Source of the DNA: Chthonomonas sp035294165
Lineage (GTDB): Bacteria; Armatimonadota; Chthonomonadetes; Chthonomonadales; Chthonomonadaceae
Assembly (NCBI RefSeq): GCF_035294165.1
Contig: NZ_DATGLN010000075.1
Location: forward strand, 34,555 to 98,554
Length of the DNA stretch: 64,000 nucleotides
Direction of reading: 5' to 3'
Position 1 is the first letter of the stretch, and every line of letters begins with the position of its first letter. Below, piece by piece: positions 36,450-45,657 of this stretch. The translations under genes were made by a program, and so were the position numbers. The notes beneath the pieces are model-generated. The model had not been told where the DNA came from. It made no database searches and saw only the letters and a program-made list of their open reading frames with translations.

Positions 36450-37541
36450 TTAAGTACTGGCAATATGTCTCAACTGCTCCCATCGTACTAAAGGCACAGA
36501 GAGCGCGATCTTTACGATGTCGGGGTCGAATTGGGAGCCGCTACATCGCTCTATCTCCTCAAGAGCGCTTGCTAGGGAGCAGGCACTACGATAGGGCCGA
36601 TTGCTTGTCATGGCGTCGAGTGCATCGGCAATGGCAAAAATTCGGGAGCCAAGCGGAATCGCCTCACCGCGCAGCCCGTGAGGATAGCCGTTGCCATCCC
36701 AAGCTTCGTGGTGATGGAGAACGATGCGGGCGGCACCCCGCAGGCTCTCGATACGCGCACACATGTTGTAACCGATGATGGAGTGCGTCTGCATTCTCAG
36801 GCGCTCCTCGGAGGTCAGCTTCGTTGGCTTTAGCAGAATCTGATCTGGAATGCCGATCTTGCCGATGTCGTGCAACAAAGCCCCACGCTCAATGTGGTAC
36901 ATTTCCGTTTTCGGAACGGCCATTCTTTCTGCAAGCTCGATGGTGTAGGCGGTAACACGCAGAGAGTGCTCCTCCGTTTCGACGTCCCGCAATGCCAAAG
37001 CGGTGAGCATGGCATCGAGTACCGCTTCACCGGAGGCCTGCAACATCGTCCGATAGCGCTTCGTGCGACGACGAGCGAGCGCCTCTTGAGTGAGGTTTCG
37101 CTCGACGACCTCACCTAGCTCCTCCAGAGGTTGCGATAGAATGAATAGATCGTCCGCCCCGTTGTGGAGAGCCTGTTGGGCCAGGTGCAGGTGGGCCGGT
37201 TCTATCAACAAAATAAAGGGAAGATGGGGCCACCGTCTTTTGAACTCGAGAATCAGTTCCTGTGAACGAGGTGGCTTTTCCTCTTTCCCTATAAAGAGGT
37301 CGAACGATTGGCCGGCCAGCAACTCAAACGCTCGGTGTGCTGTTGCCGCGCAGATCACCTGGTAGCCTTCGGCGGCGAGCTGCACGGCCAAAGCCTCACG
37401 CAGTTGGTCGTTCGGCTCTACAAGCAGAACGTTTACCTCTAGTCGGTCCTGGGCCTCATCTATGCGTAAGGCAATGTCTCGCTCGGCGGAAACATCGAGA
37501 GCCGGCGCTATAAGATACTGCTGAGCGTTCGAGCGTCGCAT
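36450..37541 (-). CDS. HD-GYP phosphodiesterase with degenerate receiver domain
   Basis: 363 residues. The N-terminal receiver-like domain (about 40-150) keeps the fold (VNVLLVEPNDQ), but where the phosphoacceptor Asp should be it reads F-D-L-F-I-G-K-E, so phosphorylation is unlikely. The C-terminal HD-GYP domain is complete: HDIGKIGIPD, HHEAWDGNGYPHGL and ADALDAMTSNRPYR. HD-GYP enzymes hydrolyse cyclic di-GMP. It lies 11 bases after a degenerate GGDEF protein and both are probably one transcript, which suggests local control of cyclic di-GMP. Confidence 0.88.
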   Translation of the reverse strand: MRRSNAQQYLIAPALDVSAERDIALRIDEAQDRLEVNVLLVEPNDQLREALAVQLAAEGYQVICAATAHRAFELLAGQSFDLFIGKEEKPPRSQELILEFKRRWPHLPFILLIEPAHLHLAQQALHNGADDLFILSQPLEELGEVVERNLTQEALARRRTKRYRTMLQASGEAVLDAMLTALALRDVETEEHSLRVTAYTIELAERMAVPKTEMYHIERGALLHDIGKIGIPDQILLKPTKLTSEERLRMQTHSIIGYNMCARIESLRGAARIVLHHHEAWDGNGYPHGLRGEAIPLGSRIFAIADALDAMTSNRPYRSACSLASALEEIERCSGSQFDPDIVKIALSVPLVRWEQLRHIAST

Positions 37542-37552
37542 GGTCTCGCCTT

Positions 37553-38260
37553 CTATTCGCTTTGGGAGTCCTCGCTGTAGTGGCTTTCGTTCTCAATGAT
37601 AGCGCGTAGCGTATCGGAATGGCGCCAGAGGCGGCCGCCGCCCAGACGCCTTGCCCTCTGCAGGGCTGCACAGGCTCTGGCGGTGAGGCTATCAGCATCG
37701 GGTGCATCGAGCGAGATAGAGGCTACGCCTACGCTAAAAGAGAGCCAGGGATGGTCTTCTGCGCCTGCTTGCGCGGTCATAATCTTTCGCAAGCGTTCTC
37801 CGAGAGCGGTTGCCTCCTCTTCATTCATTAGCGGGCAGACGAGCGCGAACACAGGTGTGTCGGTAATTGTTGGCAGACTCAGGGTATAGACGAGATCATA
37901 GTCGCGCGTCTCCTGGCGAATGCAGCGAACAATAGCCTGCCCAATAAGGTTTTTGCCGGTTTCACCCAGAAACTCCATCGTCGGTGAGGCATCCGGTGCG
38001 ATGCATATCAGGGAGAGCGGCTGGTTTTTGCGCATCACCATCTCGATCATCGCATGAAGATAGACGTAACCGGCTTGTGTCGTTACCGCCCCTGTGGTCT
38101 GGTCGGCGGGCAATAAAATATCGAGACGTTTTGGCGATGGAGTCGCTTCGTTACCTAAACGCGCCTCCGGAATGGCCGTATGCGGCTCCTCCCACTCAAT
38201 TTCCATCTTGCTGCGTGCTCCAATAAGCATTTTTGGGTGCTCGCCTAGCTCCTTCTCCAA
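37553..38260 (-). CDS. Degenerate GGDEF-domain protein
   Basis: About 235 residues if started at the TTG at 38260. An ATG at 38230 is an alternative and neither has a strong ribosome site. The C-terminal ~165 residues follow the GGDEF fold (Y-D-L-V-Y-T in the R-x-D-x-x-x region, LSFSVGVASI at the end), but the signature loop is replaced by CPLMNEEEA, so no diguanylate cyclase activity is expected. It could bind nucleotides or regulate the downstream HD-GYP partner. The rest is Pro/Glu-rich. Confidence 0.72.
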   Translation of the reverse strand: MEKELGEHPKMLIGARSKMEIEWEEPHTAIPEARLGNEATPSPKRLDILLPADQTTGAVTTQAGYVYLHAMIEMVMRKNQPLSLICIAPDASPTMEFLGETGKNLIGQAIVRCIRQETRDYDLVYTLSLPTITDTPVFALVCPLMNEEEATALGERLRKIMTAQAGAEDHPWLSFSVGVASISLDAPDADSLTARACAALQRARRLGGGRLWRHSDTLRAIIENESHYSEDSQSE

Positions 38261-38440
38261 AGAACGAAAGTAGGGACATATAAGCAGGGAGCGATGGGTC
38301 GAACACTAGAGATTATCGGAGAAAGCGGCTGAATTCTTTCGAGGAAATGAGAAAAAACGGTAGGAATATGGGGAGCACAGAGAAACAGGACGAAAATGAG
38401 GCAGGGCTGCGCCGGAGGCAAGCTGCCGTCCTTAGGCGAT

Positions 38441-39763
38441 TTATGGCTCGGATTCCATGGAATCGGTAAGGGCGGGGGTGGGGAGGCGAGGCCGCTTCTC
38501 CGGCGGCAGGAGGCGTTCAAGGGTGTCGTCTACCGTGATAATGCCTAGAAGGCGCTCCTCTTCGTCCACAACCGGAACGGCGAGAAGGTTGTAACGTCCG
38601 AGAATCTGGGCGACTTCATCGGCATGGTCATCCACGTGCACGCGGATGACGTTCGACTCCATAATCTCGGAGACGGGCGTTTCTGGAGGGGCAATAACGA
38701 GATCGCGGAGCGAGAGAACGCCCACAAGGCGGTTTTCGGCGTCCACAACATAGATGTAGTAGATGGTTTCGGCTTTAGGAGCCAGTTCGCGCAGATACTG
38801 GATGGTCTGTTCACAGGTGAGGTGAGAGTGTATGGCGACATACTCGGTGGTCATCAGGCCGCCGGCGGTGTCATCGTCGTAGGCAAGCAGCTCTTTAACA
38901 TCGCGAGCCTCTTCCGGTTCCATCTGGTCGAGCAGCTCATCGCTGCGCGCTTCGGGCAGATCGCCGAGAACATCGGCGGCCTCATCCGGCTCCATCTCCT
39001 CGAGGATGTCGGTGGCCTTTTCATCGTCAAGCTGTTGCATAATCTGCACCTGCACTTCCGGCTCCGCCTCGGCGATGGCATCGGCGGCCGTTTCGGTGTC
39101 GAGGCTCTCGATCACCTCGGCGCCTTGTTGCGGCGTCAGTTGCTCCACAATGTCGGCGATGTCGGCGGGGTGAAGGCGTGCGATCTTATCGTGAGAGACC
39201 TTCAGGCGGATCGTGCCCCCTTGCGTGCTTCTCTCTAGAGTCTGCACGTCGTCCCACGCGATAAGGTTGGAGCGCAGCGGATGGCCGAGAAGTCGAAAGA
39301 GCGCTTCGATAGGCACGCTAATAACGCCTAGGCGCCTCAGCAGAGCACGAAAGCTGGCATCTACGCCGACCACACAGTACTCGGTCCCACAAACCGCCAA
39401 TCGCACGTCGCTAACACGCACCACCCTTCGGTCGTGAATATCCACAATCTGCCGATCAAGCACATCTCTGCGCAGGAAAAGCACCTGCGACTCGTCGGGT
39501 TGATAGAGAGGGATGGCTTCTAGGGGGCGTCGGAGAAAGACGTCGCCTAAAATACGACCGCTTCCTTGAGGCCCGGCAGGGTCTTCATTAAAGGTGATCT
39601 CCGCGAAAGGAATGGACAGCTCGTCGGACTTGCGTTTAATAAGGACGCCGCGCACCACCGGCAAACGGCCTCCGAGTTCGGCAACCAGGTCGCTCACTCT
39701 GCCGATGGGGGTTTTATCGGGAGCGAGTACGCGCTTTCCTAAAAGTTGAGTAAGGTATTTCAT
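38441..39763 (-). CDS. Soluble MgtE-like protein: PRC-barrel, MgtE N domain, CBS pair
   Basis: 440 residues. An N-terminal PRC-barrel-like domain (LLGKRVLAPDKTPIGRVSDL) is followed by a second beta part. The MgtE N-terminal superhelix (residues about 205-300, with repeats such as EQLTPQQGAEVIESLD and DEAADVLGDLP) leads into two CBS motifs ending near VDDTLERLLP. The five transmembrane helices of the true Mg2+ channel MgtE are absent. It may sense Mg2+ or nucleotides or regulate another transporter. It is co-oriented with the AAR-like gene 15 bases upstream. Confidence 0.85.
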   Translation of the reverse strand: MKYLTQLLGKRVLAPDKTPIGRVSDLVAELGGRLPVVRGVLIKRKSDELSIPFAEITFNEDPAGPQGSGRILGDVFLRRPLEAIPLYQPDESQVLFLRRDVLDRQIVDIHDRRVVRVSDVRLAVCGTEYCVVGVDASFRALLRRLGVISVPIEALFRLLGHPLRSNLIAWDDVQTLERSTQGGTIRLKVSHDKIARLHPADIADIVEQLTPQQGAEVIESLDTETAADAIAEAEPEVQVQIMQQLDDEKATDILEEMEPDEAADVLGDLPEARSDELLDQMEPEEARDVKELLAYDDDTAGGLMTTEYVAIHSHLTCEQTIQYLRELAPKAETIYYIYVVDAENRLVGVLSLRDLVIAPPETPVSEIMESNVIRVHVDDHADEVAQILGRYNLLAVPVVDEEERLLGIITVDDTLERLLPPEKRPRLPTPALTDSMESEP

Positions 39764-39778
39764 GGCAGTTAGGGTAGG

Positions 39779-40936
39779 CTAGGGAGTCTGATGTGTTTTC
39801 ATTGGAGATGTAGCGAGAGAGACCGCTGCGGGAGGCAGGCCGGCTGCCGCTTGAATGCGCGCGATCTGCTCGGGAGTAACCGCCTCTTCAAAGGCGCGAA
39901 ATCCGGCCAGACAAAAACCGTGCTTCACGGCAAGTTTGCTGATCTCGTCCACCTGCTGTACGCTCACCTCTTTGCCGAGGGTGAAACTTTCGTAGCGTCC
40001 CTCAAGCGCAAGCATCATGGTTTCGGACATACAGGCGTAGGCGGTATTTGGTGGAAAGCCGAAATTAAACTCTTCCTGAGGCCTATTGGGATAGGGTAAG
40101 CGCATCTCACCGGGCACCTGCACAATTCCCCCTTCGATCACCAGCACATCTTGTCGTTCTTTGGCCACACGTACAGAGACATCGCGCGGGCGCGACACAT
40201 CGCACACCACCGCGCCTCGTTTGAGATGTTCCGGCAAGATGATGGCATCTGTAGCGCTGGTAACTGTAATGATGACGTCGGCATCGCGCAGGCCTGTGGC
40301 CACATCGGTGAAAACGCGCAACTTCGCCTGCGATTGGGACTTAAGGCGTTCGGCGAGCCGTTCAAGACGGGAAAGATCGCGCCCAACGAGGGCGACTTCC
40401 GGAGCTTCCCGGGCCAATATCTCGGCGCAAGTGGAGCCGATGGAGCCGGTGGCCCCCACAACGGCCACCACCGCGTTATCTATGCGGTGCCCCATGAGAC
40501 GGGCACCCTCTTTAACGCCTTCAATAGCCGTTGCCACCGTGTAAGAGTTCCCCGTGGTGATGGCCAAATTTGGAAGCCGTTTGGCGAGGCTTATGCCGCC
40601 GTCTCCTACAACCGATGTAAAAGCTCCAAGCCCCATAATGCCGGCCCCCAGTTCGAGAGCAATACGCCCGCACTGCTCCAGCTTTTCGAGAACCTGATCG
40701 TACGGGAGGGTGATCATCTGATGTGGCGTGAGAGGGCATCCGATAAACCAGCCTTCCAACTCTTTCCCCGTTAGCGACCGCACGCCTTTTACCTCGCAGA
40801 CCACCATGGGGTTTTGACGGGTTAGGAACCATTCTATAAGGCGCACGGGCAGGAAGCGCGCGATGGGATATTTCCGCGCCACATCGCGGCGGGCATCAAT
40901 AGGGTGAATAACAAAGGCGAAACGTTCCATAATCAC
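39779..40936 (-). CDS. Acyl-ACP-reductase-like / dehydrogenase protein
   Basis: 385 residues. The sequence resembles cyanobacterial long-chain acyl-ACP reductases in plan: an N-terminal ~120-residue domain, then GIMGLGAFTSVVG, TTGNSYTVA, and a Rossmann motif VAVVGATGSIGS. In cyanobacteria this enzyme makes fatty aldehydes for alkane synthesis. No deformylating oxygenase partner is visible here. Start and stop overlap the upstream quinate-dehydrogenase-like gene (ATGA), so they are co-translated. The exact substrate is uncertain. An uncharacterised shikimate/quinate-type reductase is the alternative. Confidence 0.7.
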   Translation of the reverse strand: MIMERFAFVIHPIDARRDVARKYPIARFLPVRLIEWFLTRQNPMVVCEVKGVRSLTGKELEGWFIGCPLTPHQMITLPYDQVLEKLEQCGRIALELGAGIMGLGAFTSVVGDGGISLAKRLPNLAITTGNSYTVATAIEGVKEGARLMGHRIDNAVVAVVGATGSIGSTCAEILAREAPEVALVGRDLSRLERLAERLKSQSQAKLRVFTDVATGLRDADVIITVTSATDAIILPEHLKRGAVVCDVSRPRDVSVRVAKERQDVLVIEGGIVQVPGEMRLPYPNRPQEEFNFGFPPNTAYACMSETMMLALEGRYESFTLGKEVSVQQVDEISKLAVKHGFCLAGFRAFEEAVTPEQIARIQAAAGLPPAAVSLATSPMKTHQTP

Positions 40937-41865
40937 ATCGCTTGGGCGCAGGCCTCGGGTTGTGGGTTAAGCACCTGCACGTTCGGCTTCCAATCCAGCT
41001 CCTTCAGTTTCTGCAGATAGTCCTGCGGAGTTAGCTCTTCAGGGCGTTTCTGTAGTAAAGTTACGAGCACGGCCTCCATAACGTTCGTGCCGAAAGAGCG
41101 TCCGTCGAACACCGGGGTGGTTGTGATCAGGCGATGCACTCCTCTTCGTTTTAGTTCTTCTACGTCGGAGGGGGTTGTAGTGTTCGTGATAACGGTTTTG
41201 CCGGCAAGTTGTTGTGGCATGTACTTGCTGATATAGAGATAATCGCCTGCGATGATATCGGCCTCTTGAAAAAATCGAGGGAATTTGGGCGTATTCTGGT
41301 GCTGTTTTTCACCGGTAGGGTAGAACCACTGGAAGGGGCAGCGCACCACAATGGGCAGAATAAGGCGTGCAAGGCGTTGAAGGGTTGTCCAAGAGCGAAT
41401 GGGGATAGGCAGTCCAAGGCCAAAAAGAATATCGCCAAACACGATGGAGCGGGCACGCTGTGCCAGCGCCTCTGCCATTCCAAAGCGGTCTACCGCGCTC
41501 ATCAGCAGCACAGAGCTTTCGGAGAAATTCACCACCCTGTTTTCGTCGAGCCAAGCGATGGTCTCTCGTTCAAGGGTATGTTTAAGGCCGCTTCCGTCCA
41601 CGAAAGGCGTTTTTTTGGCGCCGGCCATCAGCGAGAGCGGCTCGCGAAACACGTAACGGCGATTGCCGGCGTAGAGATAGATGTCGCAGCCCCCTACGCC
41701 GAAGGCATCCACCGTGCCGTCTAGCTCCTGCACGAGACGACGAAAACGCTGTTTATCACCATCGGTACCTATGCGCTCGATAGAAAACTCTTCCCCGAAG
41801 AACCGAGCGATCACCTTTTTGTCGCGTCGTGAGGAGCCTAGACTAATGCTGACCACGCGTTTCAC
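40933..41865 (-). CDS. Quinate 5-dehydrogenase-like protein
   Basis: 310 residues. It belongs to an uncharacterised group often annotated as quinate/shikimate dehydrogenase-like. The N-terminus reads VVSISLGSSRRDKKV and the middle contains FGVGGCDIYLYAG. No certain nucleotide-binding motif is seen. The GTG start follows AAAAGGAGAACG. It overlaps the AAR-like gene by four bases, and this pairing suggests a joint pathway or complex (inference). Confidence 0.6.
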   Translation of the reverse strand: MKRVVSISLGSSRRDKKVIARFFGEEFSIERIGTDGDKQRFRRLVQELDGTVDAFGVGGCDIYLYAGNRRYVFREPLSLMAGAKKTPFVDGSGLKHTLERETIAWLDENRVVNFSESSVLLMSAVDRFGMAEALAQRARSIVFGDILFGLGLPIPIRSWTTLQRLARLILPIVVRCPFQWFYPTGEKQHQNTPKFPRFFQEADIIAGDYLYISKYMPQQLAGKTVITNTTTPSDVEELKRRGVHRLITTTPVFDGRSFGTNVMEAVLVTLLQKRPEELTPQDYLQKLKELDWKPNVQVLNPQPEACAQAM

Positions 41866-41888
41866 GACGTTCTCCTTTTGTAGTTAGG

Positions 41889-42410
41889 CTAGTAAGCACG
41901 AACACGGTTGTGCGCTCCAACAATGCTGAGGGCTATCCTCAGCCAGAGCATTAGGCTCAGCAAGCCTGCGAGATGGCCTCCGGATAGGTAGAGCGCCATA
42001 CCGATAAGCCCTAAGGCTGCTGCCAACCAAGCCAATTTCTCCACCTGATCGCCGCGCTTATAGCGGGTAACGCGACGCACCGTTTCTCCCACCAACATGC
42101 CGTGAAAGAAGGCCATGAAAATGGCAAAAAAGCCGAGGTGGACGCTTATCAGCAGGCCTTCGGCAAGGAGAAGCAACCATGCAGCCACGTAGCTAACCGT
42201 TGTTCCGGCAACAAACGCCAGGGCGAGCTCCTGGGGTTGCAGTTGAAGGCGGGCGGTTCGGCTTGGCTTTGCGCACTGTTTGCAGAGCATGCCGGCGGGG
42301 TATACCACAGAACAGTGAGGGCATATCGGCACACCGCAGCGCGCGCACCGTAGGGAGGTTATCTCATGATGGCGGCAGTGACACCGCAGCGGCATCTCGG
42401 CATCGGGCAC
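41889..42410 (-). CDS. Zinc-binding membrane protein
   Basis: 173 residues. The N-terminal ~50 residues hold a B-box-like cluster of Cys/His pairs (CHCRHH, C-A-R-C-G, C-P-H-C, C-K-Q-C) that could bind one or two zinc ions. Three or four hydrophobic segments follow (about 70-165). The GTG start lies three bases after the SLH-like gene's stop. No function is known. It sits in the murA-mreB run, which hints at an envelope role. Confidence 0.65.
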   Translation of the reverse strand: MPDAEMPLRCHCRHHEITSLRCARCGVPICPHCSVVYPAGMLCKQCAKPSRTARLQLQPQELALAFVAGTTVSYVAAWLLLLAEGLLISVHLGFFAIFMAFFHGMLVGETVRRVTRYKRGDQVEKLAWLAAALGLIGMALYLSGGHLAGLLSLMLWLRIALSIVGAHNRVRAY

Positions 42411-42413
42411 GCC

Positions 42414-43085
42414 TCAGTGCCCTCCTTTGGGTTTGTGGAAGCTGGCATCGGGCGTGTTGCCTTGGGCATCGTGGCCTAGAGAGGTGAGCTGATCGTTGAG
42501 ACCGGTAACCATCTGGGCAACGGCCACACCGAGCTGCGCCGCCGTAATGGGGGTACGGTCGGCCTGAAGCAGGGGCGAGTCGGGGCCGATCTCGCGATGC
42601 TGCACCAGATAGCGCAGCGAGGCGTAGGCCGGATTTGTGGGAGGTACGGCAATGGACACATTCGTGGGGAGCGCCTCCGACTTCGCGGTATCTTTGGCAT
42701 TTGCCGGAGCGCGAGTAATACCGTTGGCCACATAGTTGCCGATGCGGCAAAGCACCGAGGCCAATATGTAGCGCGTCACGGGGCGGTTCTGCCATCGGCG
42801 TTCTTTTAGGGTCTGCACCACGCTTTCCGGCACCGGCTTACTGGGGGCAGCGTGCCAGGTGTTGTCTTGAAGAGCTTTTGCCAAACGAGCAAGCGCGATG
42901 GCCACATCTATGCGTGTGACCTTCTGTTCCCCGTGAAAGCGCCCGTCCGATTCAAGCGAAAGCAGATGGTTTTCCAACGCTTGTTGCACATAGGCTGCAG
43001 CCCAGTGGTTGGGGCGCACATCGGGCGGCAGACAGAGAGCAGGTGTTGCACCGAGGAGTAGCAAGAGAAGCAAAAATCTGTTCAT
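42414..43085 (-). CDS. Exported S-layer-homology-like protein
   Basis: 223 residues with a signal peptide (NRFLLLLLLLGATPALC). The first mature segment resembles an SLH module (D-V-R-P-N-H-W-A-A-A-Y-V, then VTRIDVAIALARLAKAL). SLH modules attach proteins to cell-wall polymers or, in Gram-negative-type thermophiles, to the wall through the periplasm. A second, weaker helical repeat ends in an H/K/G tail. GGAG lies 10 bases before the ATG. It sits 22 bases downstream of mreB. Confidence 0.65.
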   Translation of the reverse strand: MNRFLLLLLLLGATPALCLPPDVRPNHWAAAYVQQALENHLLSLESDGRFHGEQKVTRIDVAIALARLAKALQDNTWHAAPSKPVPESVVQTLKERRWQNRPVTRYILASVLCRIGNYVANGITRAPANAKDTAKSEALPTNVSIAVPPTNPAYASLRYLVQHREIGPDSPLLQADRTPITAAQLGVAVAQMVTGLNDQLTSLGHDAQGNTPDASFHKPKGGH

Positions 43086-43107
43086 GCGGGGCCGTCTCCT
43101 TCACGTG

Positions 43108-44115
43108 TCAGGCGCTGCGGCGGATAGCCGCCATGTTTTCCAAAGCCCTTCCGGTTCCGATCACCACGCAGGTAAGAGGGTCTTCTGCTACGCGAACAGG
43201 TAGGCCGGTAACAGAGGAGATGAGTTGGTCGAGGCCACGCAGCAGGGCACCTCCTCCGGTAAGCATGATGCCGCGTTCGATGATGTCGGCAGAAAGCTCT
43301 GGTGGTGTTTTTTCCAGCACACGTTTCACCTTTTCTACGATGGCGCTAACCGGCTCGGCCAGTGCCTCCCGAATCTCTTCGGAGGTAACCTGAATCGTTT
43401 TCGGCAGCCCGGCCACCAGGTCGCGACCTCGTACCTCCATGCTCAGCTCTTGTTGAAGTGGGTAGGCCGAGCCGATCCGCATTTTGATCTCCTCTGCGGT
43501 ACGCTCGCCGATCATGAGGTTGTAGACGTTACGAATGTAGCGCATAATCACCTCATCCATGCGGTTGCCGGCAATGCGTAGGCTTTCGCTGTGGACGATG
43601 CTTCCGAGAGAGATAACGGCCACATCGGTGGTTCCACCGCCGATGTCCACCACCATATTGCCGCCCGGGGAGGAGATGGGCAGGCCGGCGCCTATGGCTG
43701 CCGCCATAGGCTCTTCTATGGGGTAGGCTTCGCGGGCACCGGCCTCTTCTGCCGCCTGTAAAACCGCTCGCTTCTCCACGCTGGTTACTTGGGAGGGCAC
43801 GCAGATAAGCACACGTGGGCGAAAGTTGAGCAGCCAACGTTTTCCGAGCACGCGATCAAAAAGGTAGCGAAGCATGGCTTGGGTGATGGTATAGTCGGCA
43901 ATAACACCGTCGCTCATGGGGCGAATCGGCACGATATTGCCCGGAGTGCGCCCTAGCATCTCGCTGGCCTCGGCGCCCACCGCCAACACCTTGCGGTTTT
44001 GGGCAGAAACCGCCACCACGGAAGGCTCTCGAAGCACGATGCCCTTCCCTTTCTGATAGACCAGCGTATTGGCGGTGCCCAGGTCAATTCCAAGCATGGG
44101 AAACAAATTAAACAC
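43108..44115 (-). CDS. mreB: Rod-shape-determining actin-like protein MreB
   Basis: About 335 residues. The GTG at 44115 is chosen because GGAG lies 8 bases upstream and the N-terminus (MFNLFPMLGIDLGTANTLVY) is that of MreB. Upstream codons to 44166 add only unrelated residues. The five nucleotide-binding actin motifs are visible: GIDLGTANT, VPSQVTSVEKRA, VVDIGGGTTDVAV, and TGGGALLRGLD. MreB forms filaments that place wall synthesis. The start overlaps the end of murA by eight bases, so expression is coupled. Confidence 0.97.
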   Translation of the reverse strand: MFNLFPMLGIDLGTANTLVYQKGKGIVLREPSVVAVSAQNRKVLAVGAEASEMLGRTPGNIVPIRPMSDGVIADYTITQAMLRYLFDRVLGKRWLLNFRPRVLICVPSQVTSVEKRAVLQAAEEAGAREAYPIEEPMAAAIGAGLPISSPGGNMVVDIGGGTTDVAVISLGSIVHSESLRIAGNRMDEVIMRYIRNVYNLMIGERTAEEIKMRIGSAYPLQQELSMEVRGRDLVAGLPKTIQVTSEEIREALAEPVSAIVEKVKRVLEKTPPELSADIIERGIMLTGGGALLRGLDQLISSVTGLPVRVAEDPLTCVVIGTGRALENMAAIRRSA

Positions 44116-45391
44116 TCTCGTAACTCCGCGCTTGTTCTTCGGGGACGCGCGCGATGTCGGCGCCAAGCCCCCTTAGATTTTCTACAAGGTTCTCATAGCC
44201 TCTGTCAAGATGTTCGAGATCGGAGACCACGGTAACGCCCCGCGCCACAAGCCCGGCGATCACCAAGGCGGCGCCGCCACGAAGGTCGGTACAGCAAACA
44301 GGAGCACCGTTCAGTTGGGGAACCCCGGTAACGATGGCTGTTGGGCCTTCCACCCGAATGTCGGCGCCCATACGTTGCAGCTCGGTGGTATAGCGGAAGC
44401 GGCTTTCGTAGACCGTTTCGGTAATTACCGAGACCCCATCGGCAATGGTAAGCAAAGCGACGAAGGGTTGCTGCATATCGGTAGGAAAGCCCGGGTGCGG
44501 CATGGTCTTAATGTCGGTAGCATGGATTTTGCCCACTCGGCGTACGCGAATTCCCCCATCCACAGGGGTTACTTCGGCGCCGGCCTCCGCCAGTTTGTTT
44601 AGTACGGCGCGGCAGTGGTCTGGCACGGCATTATGAATATACACATCGCCGCCTGTGGCTGCCGCTGCTATGGCGTAGGTGCCTGCTTGGAGCCTATCGG
44701 GAATGATGGAGAACTCGGTAGGGTGCAAACGATCAACGCCATCAATGACAATGGTCGAGGTGCCCATTCCGCTGATTTTGGCGCCGCATGCGTTGAGAAA
44801 TTCGGCGAGGTTTACCACCTCCGGCTCTTGAGCGCAGTTTTGGATGACGGTACGGCCCTGCGCACAGCAGGCGGCCATCATAAGGTGTTGGGTGGCACCG
44901 GCAGAAGGAAATTCAAGATAGAGATTCGTGCCCACGAGGTGTCGGCACGTTCCCACGTAGATACCGTGTTCCAGGGTAAGGCGAGCGCCGAGTTGCTCCA
45001 GCCCCTTAACATGGAAATTCACCGGCCTCGCCCCGATGTTGCAACCTCCGGGCATCGCCACTGCGGCCTCGTTGAACCGGGTGAGAAGCACCCCAAGCAG
45101 GTTGAAGGAGGCGCGCATTTGGCGCACCAACTCGTGAGGCGCTTGGGAGGTGGTGAGTTGGGTGGCGTCTATTTCCAGTGTGTTGTCGGGTAAGAACTGG
45201 GCCTTGGCCCCAAGATGCCGAAGAATTTCGAGCATCTTATCTACATCCGTAATGCGAGGGACGTTTTTCAGGCGGGTTTTCCCCGGCACCAGCAACGCCG
45301 CGGGAATGATGGCCAGCGCGTCGTTTTTGCTTCCGCCGATGTATACCTCACCTGAAAGGGGGGAACCGCCCCGAATAACTAGCTTTTCCAC
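44108..45391 (-). CDS. murA: UDP-N-acetylglucosamine 1-carboxyvinyltransferase MurA
   Basis: 427 residues, the normal length. MurA transfers enolpyruvate to UDP-GlcNAc, the first committed step of peptidoglycan synthesis. The catalytic Cys is in M-P-G-G-C-N-I-G-A-R-P-V, the substrate-binding Lys in GGSKNDAL, and the folding repeats are typical of the EPT family. It is the first gene of a minus-strand run of about seven closely spaced genes. The upstream stretch to 45658 holds the promoter of the divergent kinase, and no clear promoter for murA itself was found. Confidence 0.97.
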   Translation of the reverse strand: MEKLVIRGGSPLSGEVYIGGSKNDALAIIPAALLVPGKTRLKNVPRITDVDKMLEILRHLGAKAQFLPDNTLEIDATQLTTSQAPHELVRQMRASFNLLGVLLTRFNEAAVAMPGGCNIGARPVNFHVKGLEQLGARLTLEHGIYVGTCRHLVGTNLYLEFPSAGATQHLMMAACCAQGRTVIQNCAQEPEVVNLAEFLNACGAKISGMGTSTIVIDGVDRLHPTEFSIIPDRLQAGTYAIAAAATGGDVYIHNAVPDHCRAVLNKLAEAGAEVTPVDGGIRVRRVGKIHATDIKTMPHPGFPTDMQQPFVALLTIADGVSVITETVYESRFRYTTELQRMGADIRVEGPTAIVTGVPQLNGAPVCCTDLRGGAALVIAGLVARGVTVVSDLEHLDRGYENLVENLRGLGADIARVPEEQARSYESV

Positions 45392-45571
45392 AGATAAGCA
45401 GCCTCTCTAATAAGTGCGTTTGTTGAAGCCCAAAAATTTAGGGAGCGCGGGAAAGGCCCATAGATAGGTCAATAGCCTTTCGCTTCGTAAGCAAATTACA
45501 GTATACCCCACAGCTTTCCCATAGTTTAGTGGGTTCGTTGGGAACAACAGACCGTTGGCATGAAGCGTCTA

Positions 45572-45600
45572 TTCCGAATTCTTACAAAATCCGTTATAAT
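45572..45600 (+). promoter_or_regulatory. Candidate promoter of the second two-component pair
   Basis: A perfect TATAAT (45595-45600) with a 17-base spacer to TTCCGA (45572-45577), a weak -35. It points to the kinase ATG at 45658. Confidence 0.6.
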
Positions 45601-45657
45601 TGTAGGAACTCCTTTTCTACTCCTGCCGTCTCAAAAGAAGATTTAGGTAGTGGTTAT

